36,513 nt of DNA from NCBI GenBank assembly GCA_016217675.1, contig JACRHC010000124.1:1-36513 (forward strand), written 5' to 3'. Position numbers and translations under genes: made by a program. Below, piece by piece: positions 1 to 6,982 of the stretch; the first letter of the stretch is position 1; each line of letters starts with the position of its first letter. Source of the stretch: Nitrospirota bacterium (lineage in GTDB: Bacteria; Nitrospirota; Thermodesulfovibrionia; Thermodesulfovibrionales; UBA6898). Below the pieces are notes generated by a model. It was given only the letters and a program-made list of their open reading frames with translations. It was not told the DNA's origin and did no database searches.

Positions 1-207
1 ATGACAAACAATATTGTGAGGAGACTTAAGGAGCACGAGCAGGGAAGGGGCAGCAAATTCGTAAGGTCATGGAGACCTTTTGAGCTGGTCAAAACCATAC
101 CCTGCAGGAATGCAGGCGAGGCGAGGAGGCTCGAGTATGAGCTGAAAAGACTTACACGGAAGGAAAAACTCGACCGACTTGGGCTTCCGCTTAAGCAGTT
201 ACGATAA
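1..207 (+). CDS. GIY-YIG nuclease-family protein, C-terminal part (cut by window edge)
   Basis: The 68 visible residues contain NIVRRLKEHEQGRGSKF followed by RPFELV, the second half of the GIY-YIG fold as found in small UPF0213/YhbQ-type proteins (usually about 80-100 residues). The GIY and YIG strands that should precede TNNIVRRLKEH are missing. They almost certainly lie just upstream of the window, so the ATG at base 1 is probably an internal methionine. The family is related to homing and UvrC-type nuclease domains; the cellular role of the small stand-alone members is poorly defined. The gene ends in TAA and converges on the leftward DUF190 gene 25 bases away. Confidence 0.75.
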   Translation: MTNNIVRRLKEHEQGRGSKFVRSWRPFELVKTIPCRNAGEARRLEYELKRLTRKEKLDRLGLPLKQLR

Positions 208-232
208 GATCGCTGGTTGTGTTGTATCTTGC

Positions 233-559
233 TTAGTTGTTCGTTTCAACAATCGTCGTGTCGCTGATCTCCACAAGTCCCTTGGTGATGAGAGCCGTGA
301 TTTCAGGCAGGACCCTGTTGATCGTTTCTTCTGAGTCAACAATCACGATCATGACCGGAAGGCTGGTCGAAAGTTCCAGTATCTTTGCCGTATGGAAAAC
401 CCGCTGTCCGCCGTATCCTGCAACGCCGCGAAAAACACTCACGCCGGCCGCTTTGTTGGCGTAGCATACCTCCATTACAATCTCGTAAACAGGTTTTCCC
501 TTGACCTTGTCTGTCTCATCGAGATAAATCGTGATCTTCCTGGCAGGTCTTGTTTTCAT
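233..559 (-). CDS. DUF190 family protein
   Basis: A 108-residue protein matching the DUF190 (COG1993) pattern: an N-terminal strand RKITIYLDETD, a central GVSVFRGVAGYG segment, then a PVMIVIVDS strand and a final TDTTIV-like strand. This is a PII-like ferredoxin fold. The ligand is not established for the family, although members are commonly found beside CrcB fluoride channels, as here. The start is supported by an AGGAGA ribosome binding site immediately upstream. It lies 10 bases after the crcB stop and is surely co-transcribed with it. A regulatory or accessory role in fluoride export is inference from linkage. Confidence 0.85.
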   Translation of the reverse strand: MKTRPARKITIYLDETDKVKGKPVYEIVMEVCYANKAAGVSVFRGVAGYGGQRVFHTAKILELSTSLPVMIVIVDSEETINRVLPEITALITKGLVEISDTTIVETNN

Positions 560-569
560 CGGTTATCTC

Positions 570-944
570 CTATAGCAGCCGCGCTGCGCCTTCGCCAACC
601 TTGAGTGCAGCAAAGCCGATTATAACGCTGAGAGCAACATTCAGTGACGCGATGAGCCACTCGCCGTCCCTGAGTAGTGCCCCTGTTTCGTATTCAAAGG
701 TGGAAAAGGTGGTATATGCGCCAAGGAACCCTATAACGAGGAACATCCTCCACTGTGGGTTGAGCATAAGTCTTTCCGTGAAGAGCGCCATAAGGAAGCC
801 GATAAGGAAACTGCCGCTTACATTAATGAAAAAGGTGCCGAGCGGGAACGTCCGGCCCCATTTCTGTCCTATCCATAGGCCGATTGTGTAGCGTGCAACT
901 GCACCCAGGAAGCCGCCTAATCCAATAATAAAAAAATTCTGCAT
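570..944 (-). CDS. crcB: CrcB/Fluc fluoride ion channel
   Basis: A 124-residue protein with four predicted membrane helices, the normal size for a dual-topology Fluc channel that passively exports fluoride. Visible family signatures are GGFLGAVARY (residues 10-19), GTFFINVSGSF with Asn41, and GFLGAYTTFSTF (72-83), which carries the phenylalanine box (Phe80, Phe83) and the threonine track. The reading frame stays open upstream to base 1103, but that extension is hydrophilic, overlaps the lysM gene and reads through its terminator. The ATG at 944 is therefore chosen. A weak GGGAG lies about 20 bases upstream. No fluoride-riboswitch-like sequence is visible before it, so expression may depend on read-through or a very short promoter region. 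Confidence 0.9.
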   Translation of the reverse strand: MQNFFIIGLGGFLGAVARYTIGLWIGQKWGRTFPLGTFFINVSGSFLIGFLMALFTERLMLNPQWRMFLVIGFLGAYTTFSTFEYETGALLRDGEWLIASLNVALSVIIGFAALKVGEGAARLL

Positions 945-970
945 GACTCGGAATATATTACTCCCTTTGC

Positions 971-1019
971 ATAATAAAAACGAAGAAACCTGCGAACGTT
1001 GCCGCAGGTTTCTTCGTTT
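971..1019 (-). terminator. Intrinsic terminator after the LysM/NlpC gene
   Basis: A perfect 17-base inverted repeat at 978-994 and 1003-1019 encloses an 8-base loop. Read on the minus strand, the stem runs directly into TTTTTATTAT. It lies 20 bases past the stop of the LysM/NlpC-P60 gene and just ahead of crcB, so it should end or attenuate transcription into crcB. Confidence 0.85.
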
Positions 1020-1038
1020 GCTGGCTGAGAAAAATTGC

Positions 1039-2235
1039 TTAACTTGCAGGCTCTGTAGCTGCTTTTTCCTGTTCCTCAGAGGCAGAGATGAGCCTCTTTG
1101 CACCGATGAAACGCTTCACGTAATAGGGTGTCTCAAGATTGTCGATAGTGACTTTCTTTCCCCTGGACGAGGCATGGATAAAGAGGTTGTTGCCGAGATA
1201 GATGCCAACATGTGACGGGAACGATGCATAAGTTCTGAAAAAAACGAGATCGCCAACAGAAAGTTCCTCCTTTACGATCTCTTCACCCTCCTTGAACTGT
1301 TCGCGGGCAGTTCGCGGGAGGTTGACGCCCATCAGGCCGTAGACCTTCTTTACATAGCTTGAGCAGTCAATGCCCAGGATAGTGTTGCCGCCGAACTTGT
1401 AGGGGATGTTCAGCAGTTTCTTTGCAAAGGTGACCAGTTTGTCCGGAGAGGTCTTTTCAGCAAACTCAGGAGATTCAGGTACCTTCTTCAACTCCTCTTC
1501 GATATTCTTTGCCATGACAAGGTACTTCTGGTCTACATTCACAACCTCGGGTTTTTCTTCAAGAAATAGCCTCTGTCCGACCCTGAGTGCAGGGGAGGAC
1601 ATCTCGTTTATTTCCATAAGGTCGTCAGAATCCATTTCGAACTTCTTTGCGATCTGCCAGAGGTTGTCGCCCTTTCTGACCGTATAGGTCTTGGGACCAG
1701 ACAACGCTACGAGAAGCTTCTGACCGGTCTTAAGTTTTGCTGAATGCAGGGCATTCAGGCTCTTGACATCTGATACAGATACATGATACTTCCGGGCGAT
1801 TGACCTGAGGGTATCGCCCTTTCTTACAACATGATACTTGCTGCTGTCAGCGGCTGTTTTTACAGGCTGAATGGTTTCCCTTTCTGTTTTTTCATGTTTT
1901 AATGGCTTCGTCGATGCTGCTGTCTCGGCCTTTGCATGCTTTGATGATGATTTTACTGAAGCTGCGGTTGTTGTTTTATCCTTTCTTGATTCTTTCTTTG
2001 CTGTCCTGGTATGCCTATTGTCCACAGGGATCGTGATCTTAGTGCCCGGCTTCAGGTTTTTTGCATTGACCTTGTTCACGCTCTCAATGTCACTGACTGA
2101 TACATGATGCTTCCTGGCAATGTCGTGAAGGTTGTCGCCTTTCCTGACTGTATATACTGTTTTTGCGGATGCCCCTGTGACAAAGAGAAACAGGCTGAAC
2201 ATTACTAATACAAACGATATGTTTTTCAATTTCAT
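1039..2235 (-). CDS. Secreted peptidoglycan hydrolase with three LysM domains and an NlpC/P60 domain
   Basis: A 398-residue exported cell-wall endopeptidase. A signal peptide covers residues 1-24 (cleavage after ASA). Three LysM peptidoglycan-binding domains follow at about 26-72, 134-178 and 183-227, each starting with V-R-K-G-D-[NT]-L. A Lys/Ser/Thr-rich linker lies between the first two. The NlpC/P60 catalytic domain occupies about 264-382, with the nucleophile Cys291 in DCSSYV, His342 in SHVGIY and His354 in FIHASS. The family cleaves peptide stems, typically the D-Glu-to-diamino-acid bond. The start codon directly follows the scpB stop (TAA then ATG), so translation is probably coupled. 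A strong terminator follows the gene. Confidence 0.93.
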   Translation of the reverse strand: MKLKNISFVLVMFSLFLFVTGASAKTVYTVRKGDNLHDIARKHHVSVSDIESVNKVNAKNLKPGTKITIPVDNRHTRTAKKESRKDKTTTAASVKSSSKHAKAETAASTKPLKHEKTERETIQPVKTAADSSKYHVVRKGDTLRSIARKYHVSVSDVKSLNALHSAKLKTGQKLLVALSGPKTYTVRKGDNLWQIAKKFEMDSDDLMEINEMSSPALRVGQRLFLEEKPEVVNVDQKYLVMAKNIEEELKKVPESPEFAEKTSPDKLVTFAKKLLNIPYKFGGNTILGIDCSSYVKKVYGLMGVNLPRTAREQFKEGEEIVKEELSVGDLVFFRTYASFPSHVGIYLGNNLFIHASSRGKKVTIDNLETPYYVKRFIGAKRLISASEEQEKAATEPAS

Positions 2236-2766
2236 TTATGCTGCCTCCTCCCGAGTAAGCTCCCTCAGTGTAGGGAGCTCGGTTAGGTCCTTCAGTCCGA
2301 AATACTGAAGGAATTCCTTGGTCGTGCCGTAAAGCATAGGTTTGCCCGGCGCTTCCTTTTGGCCAACAATCTTGATGAGCCTCTTGTCAAGCAGGCTCTT
2401 CATTACACCGTCTGAGTTTACTCCACGTATCTGTTCAACCTCTGCCTTGATGAGAGGCTGTTTGTAAGCAACGATGGCCAATGTCTCAAGTGCAGGCATG
2501 GAAAGCTTATTCGACGCTGCAGTGTTCGTGAACTTGCGCAGAAGCTTTGCGTAAAGTGGATTTGTGACCATCTGATAGCCCTGGGCTATCTCTACAATGA
2601 TTATTCCACGATCACGCTCTTTATACTCGGCAATCAGTTCGTCCACGGCCTGCTTGATATCAGGCTCTGGCATCTCCATAACGCCCTTTAATGATGCAAG
2701 CGTTACCGGCTCTCCGGAGACAAAGAGCATAGCCTCGATAAGAGATGTCTTTTCCTTGTCCGCCAT
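2236..2766 (-). CDS. scpB: Segregation and condensation protein B
   Basis: A 176-residue protein that matches ScpB in length and sequence. Recognisable stretches are the opening LIEAMLFVSGEP, the central PALETLAIVAYKQPLIKAEVEQIRGV (split here only for description) and the closing LYGTTKEFLQYFGL. ScpB is the tandem winged-helix kite subunit of the SMC-ScpAB condensin that organises and segregates the chromosome. scpA normally lies just upstream, but here the upstream gene is divergent, so scpA must be elsewhere. There is no Shine-Dalgarno sequence before the ATG. A TGCTATAAT box ends only 12 bases upstream, which suggests a very short leader. Confidence 0.95.
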   Translation of the reverse strand: MADKEKTSLIEAMLFVSGEPVTLASLKGVMEMPEPDIKQAVDELIAEYKERDRGIIIVEIAQGYQMVTNPLYAKLLRKFTNTAASNKLSMPALETLAIVAYKQPLIKAEVEQIRGVNSDGVMKSLLDKRLIKIVGQKEAPGKPMLYGTTKEFLQYFGLKDLTELPTLRELTREEAA

Positions 2767-2778
2767 AATCAGTTGCTA

Positions 2779-2787
2779 ATTATAGCA
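2779..2787 (-). promoter_or_regulatory. Extended -10 promoter element of scpB
   Basis: On the minus strand the sequence reads TGCTATAAT, a perfect -10 hexamer with a TGn extension. It ends 12 bases before the scpB ATG. Transcription starting about 7 bases beyond the box would leave a leader of roughly 5-6 bases. No good -35 box is seen, as is common for extended -10 promoters. Confidence 0.55.
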
Positions 2788-2925
2788 AAAAGTGAAAATA
2801 AATTCATTAAAACGCATTGGCCGGGGGAAATTCATACATAAATAAATCGCTATATTTAATGTGAATTGACTATAATCGTGGCCGACTTCTGGAATTACGC
2901 AGAGGACAAGCGGTAAAATAAGGAC

Positions 2926-3156
2926 ATGGTCATTGATGCACGCACAAGAGAAATAACTGACACACTGAAACAGTTGAGAGAGCTTTTTCCCACCCACGAT
3001 AATGAGGCTGACCCGCTTGAGGTTCTTGTCCGTGACAAAAAAGACGCCAGGAAGGTCAGGGCCTTTACGACCATGTCGGGCTTCAAAACAACGCTTTACC
3101 AGGAAGACAGTAATTATCGCGCGAGTATTTCCGGCAGTTCCTGCGGATGTTTGTAA
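2926..3156 (+). CDS. Small TusA/SirA-like protein with a C-terminal SSCGC tail
   Basis: A 76-residue gene with an AAGGA ribosome binding site 5 bases or so before its ATG; it ends 7 bases before the oxidoreductase start. The pattern VIDAR, a helix TLKQLRELF, a strand PLEVLVRD, a helix ARKVRAFTTMSGF and a strand NYRASISG follows the beta-alpha-beta-alpha-beta layout of TusA/SirA sulfur carriers. The CPxP cysteine motif of TusA is absent near the N terminus. Instead the protein ends in GSSCGCL with two cysteines. The fold assignment is my inference from the pattern. Alternatives are an unknown metal-binding protein or, less likely, a precursor peptide for the following enzymes. Confidence 0.65.
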   Translation: MVIDARTREITDTLKQLRELFPTHDNEADPLEVLVRDKKDARKVRAFTTMSGFKTTLYQEDSNYRASISGSSCGCL

Positions 3157-3163
3157 TGAACCC

Positions 3164-4591
3164 ATGAAGGATGCTCCCGGAGAAAAAAGCTGTACCGTGA
3201 TTCTGGGAGGCGGCCTGACCGGCCTTTCTGCGGGTGCTGTTCTTTCCCGCGCGGGGTTTGGTGTTACGGTGATTGAAGCCGATACGACTGTCGGCGGCCT
3301 CTCAAAGACCATGCATCACAATGGCTTCAGGTTCGATCTCGGCGGCCACAGGTTTTTTACGACAGACGAAGGGCTGAATCGTTTTGTTCAGGACCTGATG
3401 CAGGACGAACTGATTACGGTACCGCGTTCAAGCAAAATCTACATGCGTGATACGTTCCTCGACTATCCCCTTAGGCCTGCGAACGCTTTTTTCGGTCTTG
3501 GCATTGGTACAAGCCTGAATATCCTTGCTGATTTCGGTATCGAAAAATGCAGAGGATTGTTCGGGCAAAAAAACTGTGTTTCCCTTGAAGACTGGGTGAT
3601 AAGGAACTTTGGCCGTACCATGTTTGATATTTATTTCAAGGTATATAGTGAAAAGGTCTGGGGTATAGATTGCAGCAGGATCAGCGCAGAATGGGTTGAC
3701 CGCAGGATAAATGGTCTTTCCCTTGCGAAGGCCCTGAAAAATGCTTTCTTCAGGGTCAGCGGAAAAAAGATCCCGACCCTCGTGGATGAGTTCTTCTATC
3801 CAAAGCTTGGCATTGGCAGGATATCCGACAGGCTCAAAGACGAGATCGAAATGAGCAACAAGGTCTATCTTGATACCAGGGTTGAGGTAATCCATCACGA
3901 CGATAACGAAATCAAAAGTATTGTTGTACGGCATCAGGGGCATGCCGACGTGTTAACAGGCAGGCAGTTCATATCGAGTCTGCCGCTGACCCATGTTGTC
4001 AACATGCTCAATCCTGCTCCGCCGCGGCATATCCTTGATGCAGCATCGAGACTCAAGTTTCGGGACCTTGTTGTTGTTGCCGTAATGGCCGACAAAAAAC
4101 GGCTTACCGACCAGACCTGGATATATATCCCTGAAAAGAATATCCCTTTTGGCAGAATTCATGAGCCGACCAACTGGTCCGAGATGATGGCGCCTGAGGG
4201 AAAGACGCTTCTGGTGATCGAATATTTCAGCTTTAAGGGTGACGGGATATGGAACGATACGGATGCGCACCTTCTGGAGATTACGGTCAGGCATCTTGAG
4301 AAACTCGGCTTTCTGAAAAGCAGGGATGTATGCGACGGCATGGTGGTCCGCGTTCCGAAGGCATATCCGCTTTTTGAAGTGGGATACCATGAACTCTGCG
4401 AAGAGCTTTATGCTTATCTTGGAAGGTTTAGAAACCTTCATATTGCAGGAAGATCAGGCATGTTTCGTTATTACAATATGGACCATGCAATAGAGTCAGG
4501 CATCAGGGCAGCAGAGGCTGTGATAAACACGGGCATGGTTTCATCCTCATCGGCTGAAGAAGATGCATTTTTTGCAGGCTGCAGCGAATGA
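3164..4591 (+). CDS. FAD-dependent NAD(P)-binding oxidoreductase of the protoporphyrinogen oxidase/amine oxidase-like family
   Basis: A 475-residue protein with the Rossmann FAD motif VILGGGLTGLSAG near residue 13, an acidic end at IEAD, and the downstream GGLSKTM and DLGGHRFFT motifs typical of COG1232-type flavoproteins. The C-terminal AGRSGMFRYYNMDHAIESG segment is the second FAD-contact motif. Substrates in this superfamily include porphyrinogens, carotenoids, amines and UDP-sugars; nothing here identifies the substrate. The frame is open upstream to 3002, but that part overlaps the small gene, so the ATG at 3164, seven bases after its stop, is preferred. The 3' end overlaps the radical SAM gene by 4 bases (ATGA), implying coupled expression. 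Confidence 0.85.
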   Translation: MKDAPGEKSCTVILGGGLTGLSAGAVLSRAGFGVTVIEADTTVGGLSKTMHHNGFRFDLGGHRFFTTDEGLNRFVQDLMQDELITVPRSSKIYMRDTFLDYPLRPANAFFGLGIGTSLNILADFGIEKCRGLFGQKNCVSLEDWVIRNFGRTMFDIYFKVYSEKVWGIDCSRISAEWVDRRINGLSLAKALKNAFFRVSGKKIPTLVDEFFYPKLGIGRISDRLKDEIEMSNKVYLDTRVEVIHHDDNEIKSIVVRHQGHADVLTGRQFISSLPLTHVVNMLNPAPPRHILDAASRLKFRDLVVVAVMADKKRLTDQTWIYIPEKNIPFGRIHEPTNWSEMMAPEGKTLLVIEYFSFKGDGIWNDTDAHLLEITVRHLEKLGFLKSRDVCDGMVVRVPKAYPLFEVGYHELCEELYAYLGRFRNLHIAGRSGMFRYYNMDHAIESGIRAAEAVINTGMVSSSSAEEDAFFAGCSE

Positions 4592-6039
4592 AGTGCGCGC
4601 TGGTCATACCCTCCTGGGTCCCTGAAGACATCTTTTCCTCAAAGACAGCGGCCTCCCAGATCAATTACTGGCAGCCCCTCGGAACGCTCTATGTAGCAGC
4701 GGCACTGAAACAGGCAGGCCATGAAGTAATCTTTGTTAACGGCGCATTTACACGGCACGAGCAGCTTCTAAGCGATATCCGGGCGTTTAATCCCGGTTTT
4801 ATAGGCATCTATTCAACAACCTTTGGCTGGGACAAGGCAAAGAAGACGGCTAAAGATCTCAGGGAAATGTTCAAGGATGTCTTTATCTGCGCCGGCGGCC
4901 CCTATCCGATTGCCCTGCAGGAGAAGTGCCTTGCGGACGCAGGTGATCTCTTTGATGCGATCGTCACCGGTGAAGGCGAGCAGACATGTATCGAGATGAT
5001 CGGGAGGCTCGAATCCGGCAAGGGGTTTGAAGGTGTTTTTGGCATAGCATATCGTGAACAAGGAGAGATCGTCAAGAATCCTGCCCGGCCGCTTATGACA
5101 GATCTTGATGCCTTGCCATTCCCTGCCCGCGACCTCCTTGGCGATTCTATGCTCTATATCCCTCCCCCTGCTACGTATAAGAGAAAACCGGTTGCCGTGC
5201 TCATGACCTCGCGCGGCTGCAACCGGAAATGCATTTACTGTTTTCAGATAGACCGACACAGGCAACAGGGCATCCGTTTTCGCAGTGTTGACAATGTGCT
5301 GAAAGAGATCGAGCATTGCCTTGCCCTCGGATATAAAGAGATCAAGTTTATTGACGACACGCTTGCTGCGGACTATGACAGGGCCATGCAGATCGCACAG
5401 GAGATAAAAAGAAGGAAGCTTGATTTTACCTGGTTTGCCTCTGCCTGTGTGAACCAGGTGGACAAGCCGCTGCTCCAGGCCTTCAAAGACGCTGGTTGCT
5501 GGGCTATTCTTTTTGGCGCAGAGAGCGGGGTTCAGAAGAACCTCAACACCATCAGGAAAGGCACGACCCTTGATCAGATACGCAGGGCCGTGAAGGCTGC
5601 GCAGGAAGTCGGTATCAGGGTGAGCACGCCCTTTATGTTCGGCATTCCGGGGGAGACCTTTGAAGAGGGGCTCCAGACCATTGATTTCGCCCTTGATCTG
5701 AACCCTGATATTGCAAACTTTCATGCCATAACGCCCTTTCCCGGCACTGAGCTTTATGACGATCTGGAGAAGTATGGGACGATCTCGGACGAACTTTCCG
5801 ATTTTACCTATCAGGGTGCTGCCTTCATCCCCTTTTCGATGACCCGGGAAGAGATCCTTCAACTCCGCCAGTTAGCCTTCAAACGGTTTTATTCACGTCC
5901 CTCATTTCTGTTTAAGAGGCTGCTTGAATTGAGAAGTCCTCATGAACTCATGATCGCGCTAAAGAGCCTGAGAAGCCTCTTCCATCTCTGGACAAAGGAA
6001 GATCTATTTAAAAAGAAGAAGCATGATGCTGCTGCATAG
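4588..6039 (+). CDS. B12-binding-type radical SAM enzyme
   Basis: A 483-residue protein. An N-terminal cobalamin-binding-like Rossmann domain spans about 28-145 (LGTLYVAAALKQAGHEV, then ICAGGPYP and IVTGEGEQT). The radical SAM core follows from about 200, with the [4Fe-4S] ligands Cys211, Cys215 and Cys218 in CNRKCIYC. The GIPGETFEE segment and FHAITPFPGTELY are typical of the BchE/HpnP-type class. The canonical DxHxxG cobalamin ligand motif is not seen, as in many members of this class. Such enzymes do C-methylation, cyclisation or other radical chemistry on lipids, pigments and antibiotics. Overlap with the FAD oxidoreductase suggests one pathway; the substrate is unknown. Confidence 0.87.
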   Translation: MKCALVIPSWVPEDIFSSKTAASQINYWQPLGTLYVAAALKQAGHEVIFVNGAFTRHEQLLSDIRAFNPGFIGIYSTTFGWDKAKKTAKDLREMFKDVFICAGGPYPIALQEKCLADAGDLFDAIVTGEGEQTCIEMIGRLESGKGFEGVFGIAYREQGEIVKNPARPLMTDLDALPFPARDLLGDSMLYIPPPATYKRKPVAVLMTSRGCNRKCIYCFQIDRHRQQGIRFRSVDNVLKEIEHCLALGYKEIKFIDDTLAADYDRAMQIAQEIKRRKLDFTWFASACVNQVDKPLLQAFKDAGCWAILFGAESGVQKNLNTIRKGTTLDQIRRAVKAAQEVGIRVSTPFMFGIPGETFEEGLQTIDFALDLNPDIANFHAITPFPGTELYDDLEKYGTISDELSDFTYQGAAFIPFSMTREEILQLRQLAFKRFYSRPSFLFKRLLELRSPHELMIALKSLRSLFHLWTKEDLFKKKKHDAAA

Positions 6040-6041
6040 TC

Positions 6042-6377
6042 TTAGGTGCTACGAATGGAAAATAACGGCTCCTGAATCTTTTCTCCGTGGCAGATGGGGC
6101 ACCTTCCGGGTTTATTGAGCCGCTCCCTTTTTTTGAACACAAAGCCGCATTTCAGACACTCAGCAGGTATAACCGTAAGGTGATGGCCGGTCTTATGTGT
6201 TGAACGCTCGATATGCTCAAGATGTTCAGACACATCCTTCTCTGAAATATGGACCTCGAACGATATCTCCTTTGCAGAGAGTGTGCGCTCCGACAGCAGG
6301 GTCAAAATCTCCTTTCTGATCGTCTCATGACGCTCAGCAGGTACAGACGGCTCCTTAGGTTTCTGCTTTTTTACCAC
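6042..6377 (-). CDS. Transcriptional regulator: winged helix-turn-helix plus C-terminal zinc ribbon
   Basis: A 111-residue protein of the COG3357 type. A winged helix covers about 18-65 (RKEILTLLSE, then LSAKEISFEVHISEKDVSEHL). A zinc ribbon follows, with Cys74, Cys77, Cys93 and Cys96 in CLKCG and CPICHG. It starts with GTG inside the end of the nitroreductase gene (7-base overlap) and has no separate ribosome binding site, so translational coupling is likely. A role as DNA-binding or redox/metal-sensitive regulator is family inference. Its targets are unknown, but the nitroreductase is the obvious candidate. Confidence 0.82.
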   Translation of the reverse strand: MVKKQKPKEPSVPAERHETIRKEILTLLSERTLSAKEISFEVHISEKDVSEHLEHIERSTHKTGHHLTVIPAECLKCGFVFKKRERLNKPGRCPICHGEKIQEPLFSIRST

Positions 6378-6883
6378 GTATTTTTATGTATCCGCGACTG
6401 ATTATACCGGTCAGGCCGGGGCGGTTTCTGTTCTGCAGGATGTCCGATCGGGATCAGGGCAAAGGGGATCACCTGTTCAGGGATGTTGAGAAGTCTGCGG
6501 AACCCTGCAACGCGCTCTTCTCTCGGGTACACGCCGACCCATACTCCTCCTAATCCAAGCGCATGGATTGACAGAAGAAGGTTCTCCGTAGCTGCTGCGC
6601 AATCCTGCACCCAGTATCCTATATGCTTTTCGAGTGTCGGATCTCCGCAGACAAGGATTGCCATTGGTGCTTCCCTGCACATGAGGGAATGGGGATGCAG
6701 CGACGGTATCTGGTCCAACAGTTTCCGGTCGTTTATAACAATAAAATGCCAGGGCTGCTGGTTGCCGGCAGAGGGTGCGCTCATGGCAGCCTCAAGAATT
6801 TCCTGCACTGACTGTTCTGAAACCGCTTCTGTAGTGAATTTGCGGATGCTTCTGCGTGAAAAAAGTGCCTCCATAGCCTTCAT
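6371..6883 (-). CDS. Nitroreductase family protein (FMN-dependent)
   Basis: A 170-residue protein with the nitroreductase signature: RRSIRKF near the N terminus (FMN phosphate contact), a helix ILEAAMSAPSAGNQQPWHFIV, and GLGGVWVGVYP in the C-terminal half. Members use NAD(P)H and FMN to reduce nitro compounds, quinones, flavins or other electron acceptors; the natural substrate cannot be told from sequence. It is short but complete for the small subfamily. An AGGAGG ribosome binding site precedes the ATG, and an extended -10 box lies about 35 bases upstream. It overlaps the following HTH/zinc-ribbon gene. Confidence 0.9.
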   Translation of the reverse strand: MKAMEALFSRRSIRKFTTEAVSEQSVQEILEAAMSAPSAGNQQPWHFIVINDRKLLDQIPSLHPHSLMCREAPMAILVCGDPTLEKHIGYWVQDCAAATENLLLSIHALGLGGVWVGVYPREERVAGFRRLLNIPEQVIPFALIPIGHPAEQKPPRPDRYNQSRIHKNTW

Positions 6884-6918
6884 GATAGCCTCCTGAGAAT
6901 GATTAATGAGCTGCTCTC

Positions 6919-6927
6919 AGTATAGCA
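6919..6927 (-). promoter_or_regulatory. Extended -10 promoter element of the nitroreductase gene
   Basis: The minus strand reads TGCTATACT, one base from the ideal extended -10. It sits 35 bases before the ATG at 6883, leaving room for the AGGAGG ribosome binding site. The -35 region (TTAGGT, 19-base spacing) is weak. Confidence 0.5.
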
Positions 6928-6982
6928 AAAGAGTATCTTCTTTACCTAAGAGGCGCATGGAAATGGAGAGCGGATAATTGGT

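Noticed and set aside
945..1038. Fluoride (crcB) riboswitch upstream of crcB
   Set aside because: The only structure there is a perfect terminator hairpin; the conserved riboswitch core is not visible.
2776..3312. A 178-codon minus-strand frame across the scpB upstream region
   Set aside because: It spans the divergent promoter region and overlaps two supported plus-strand genes; no family match.
4813..5862. A 349-codon minus-strand frame opposite the radical SAM gene
   Set aside because: The plus-strand product carries the CxxxCxxC cluster motif and full family architecture; the other is a shadow.
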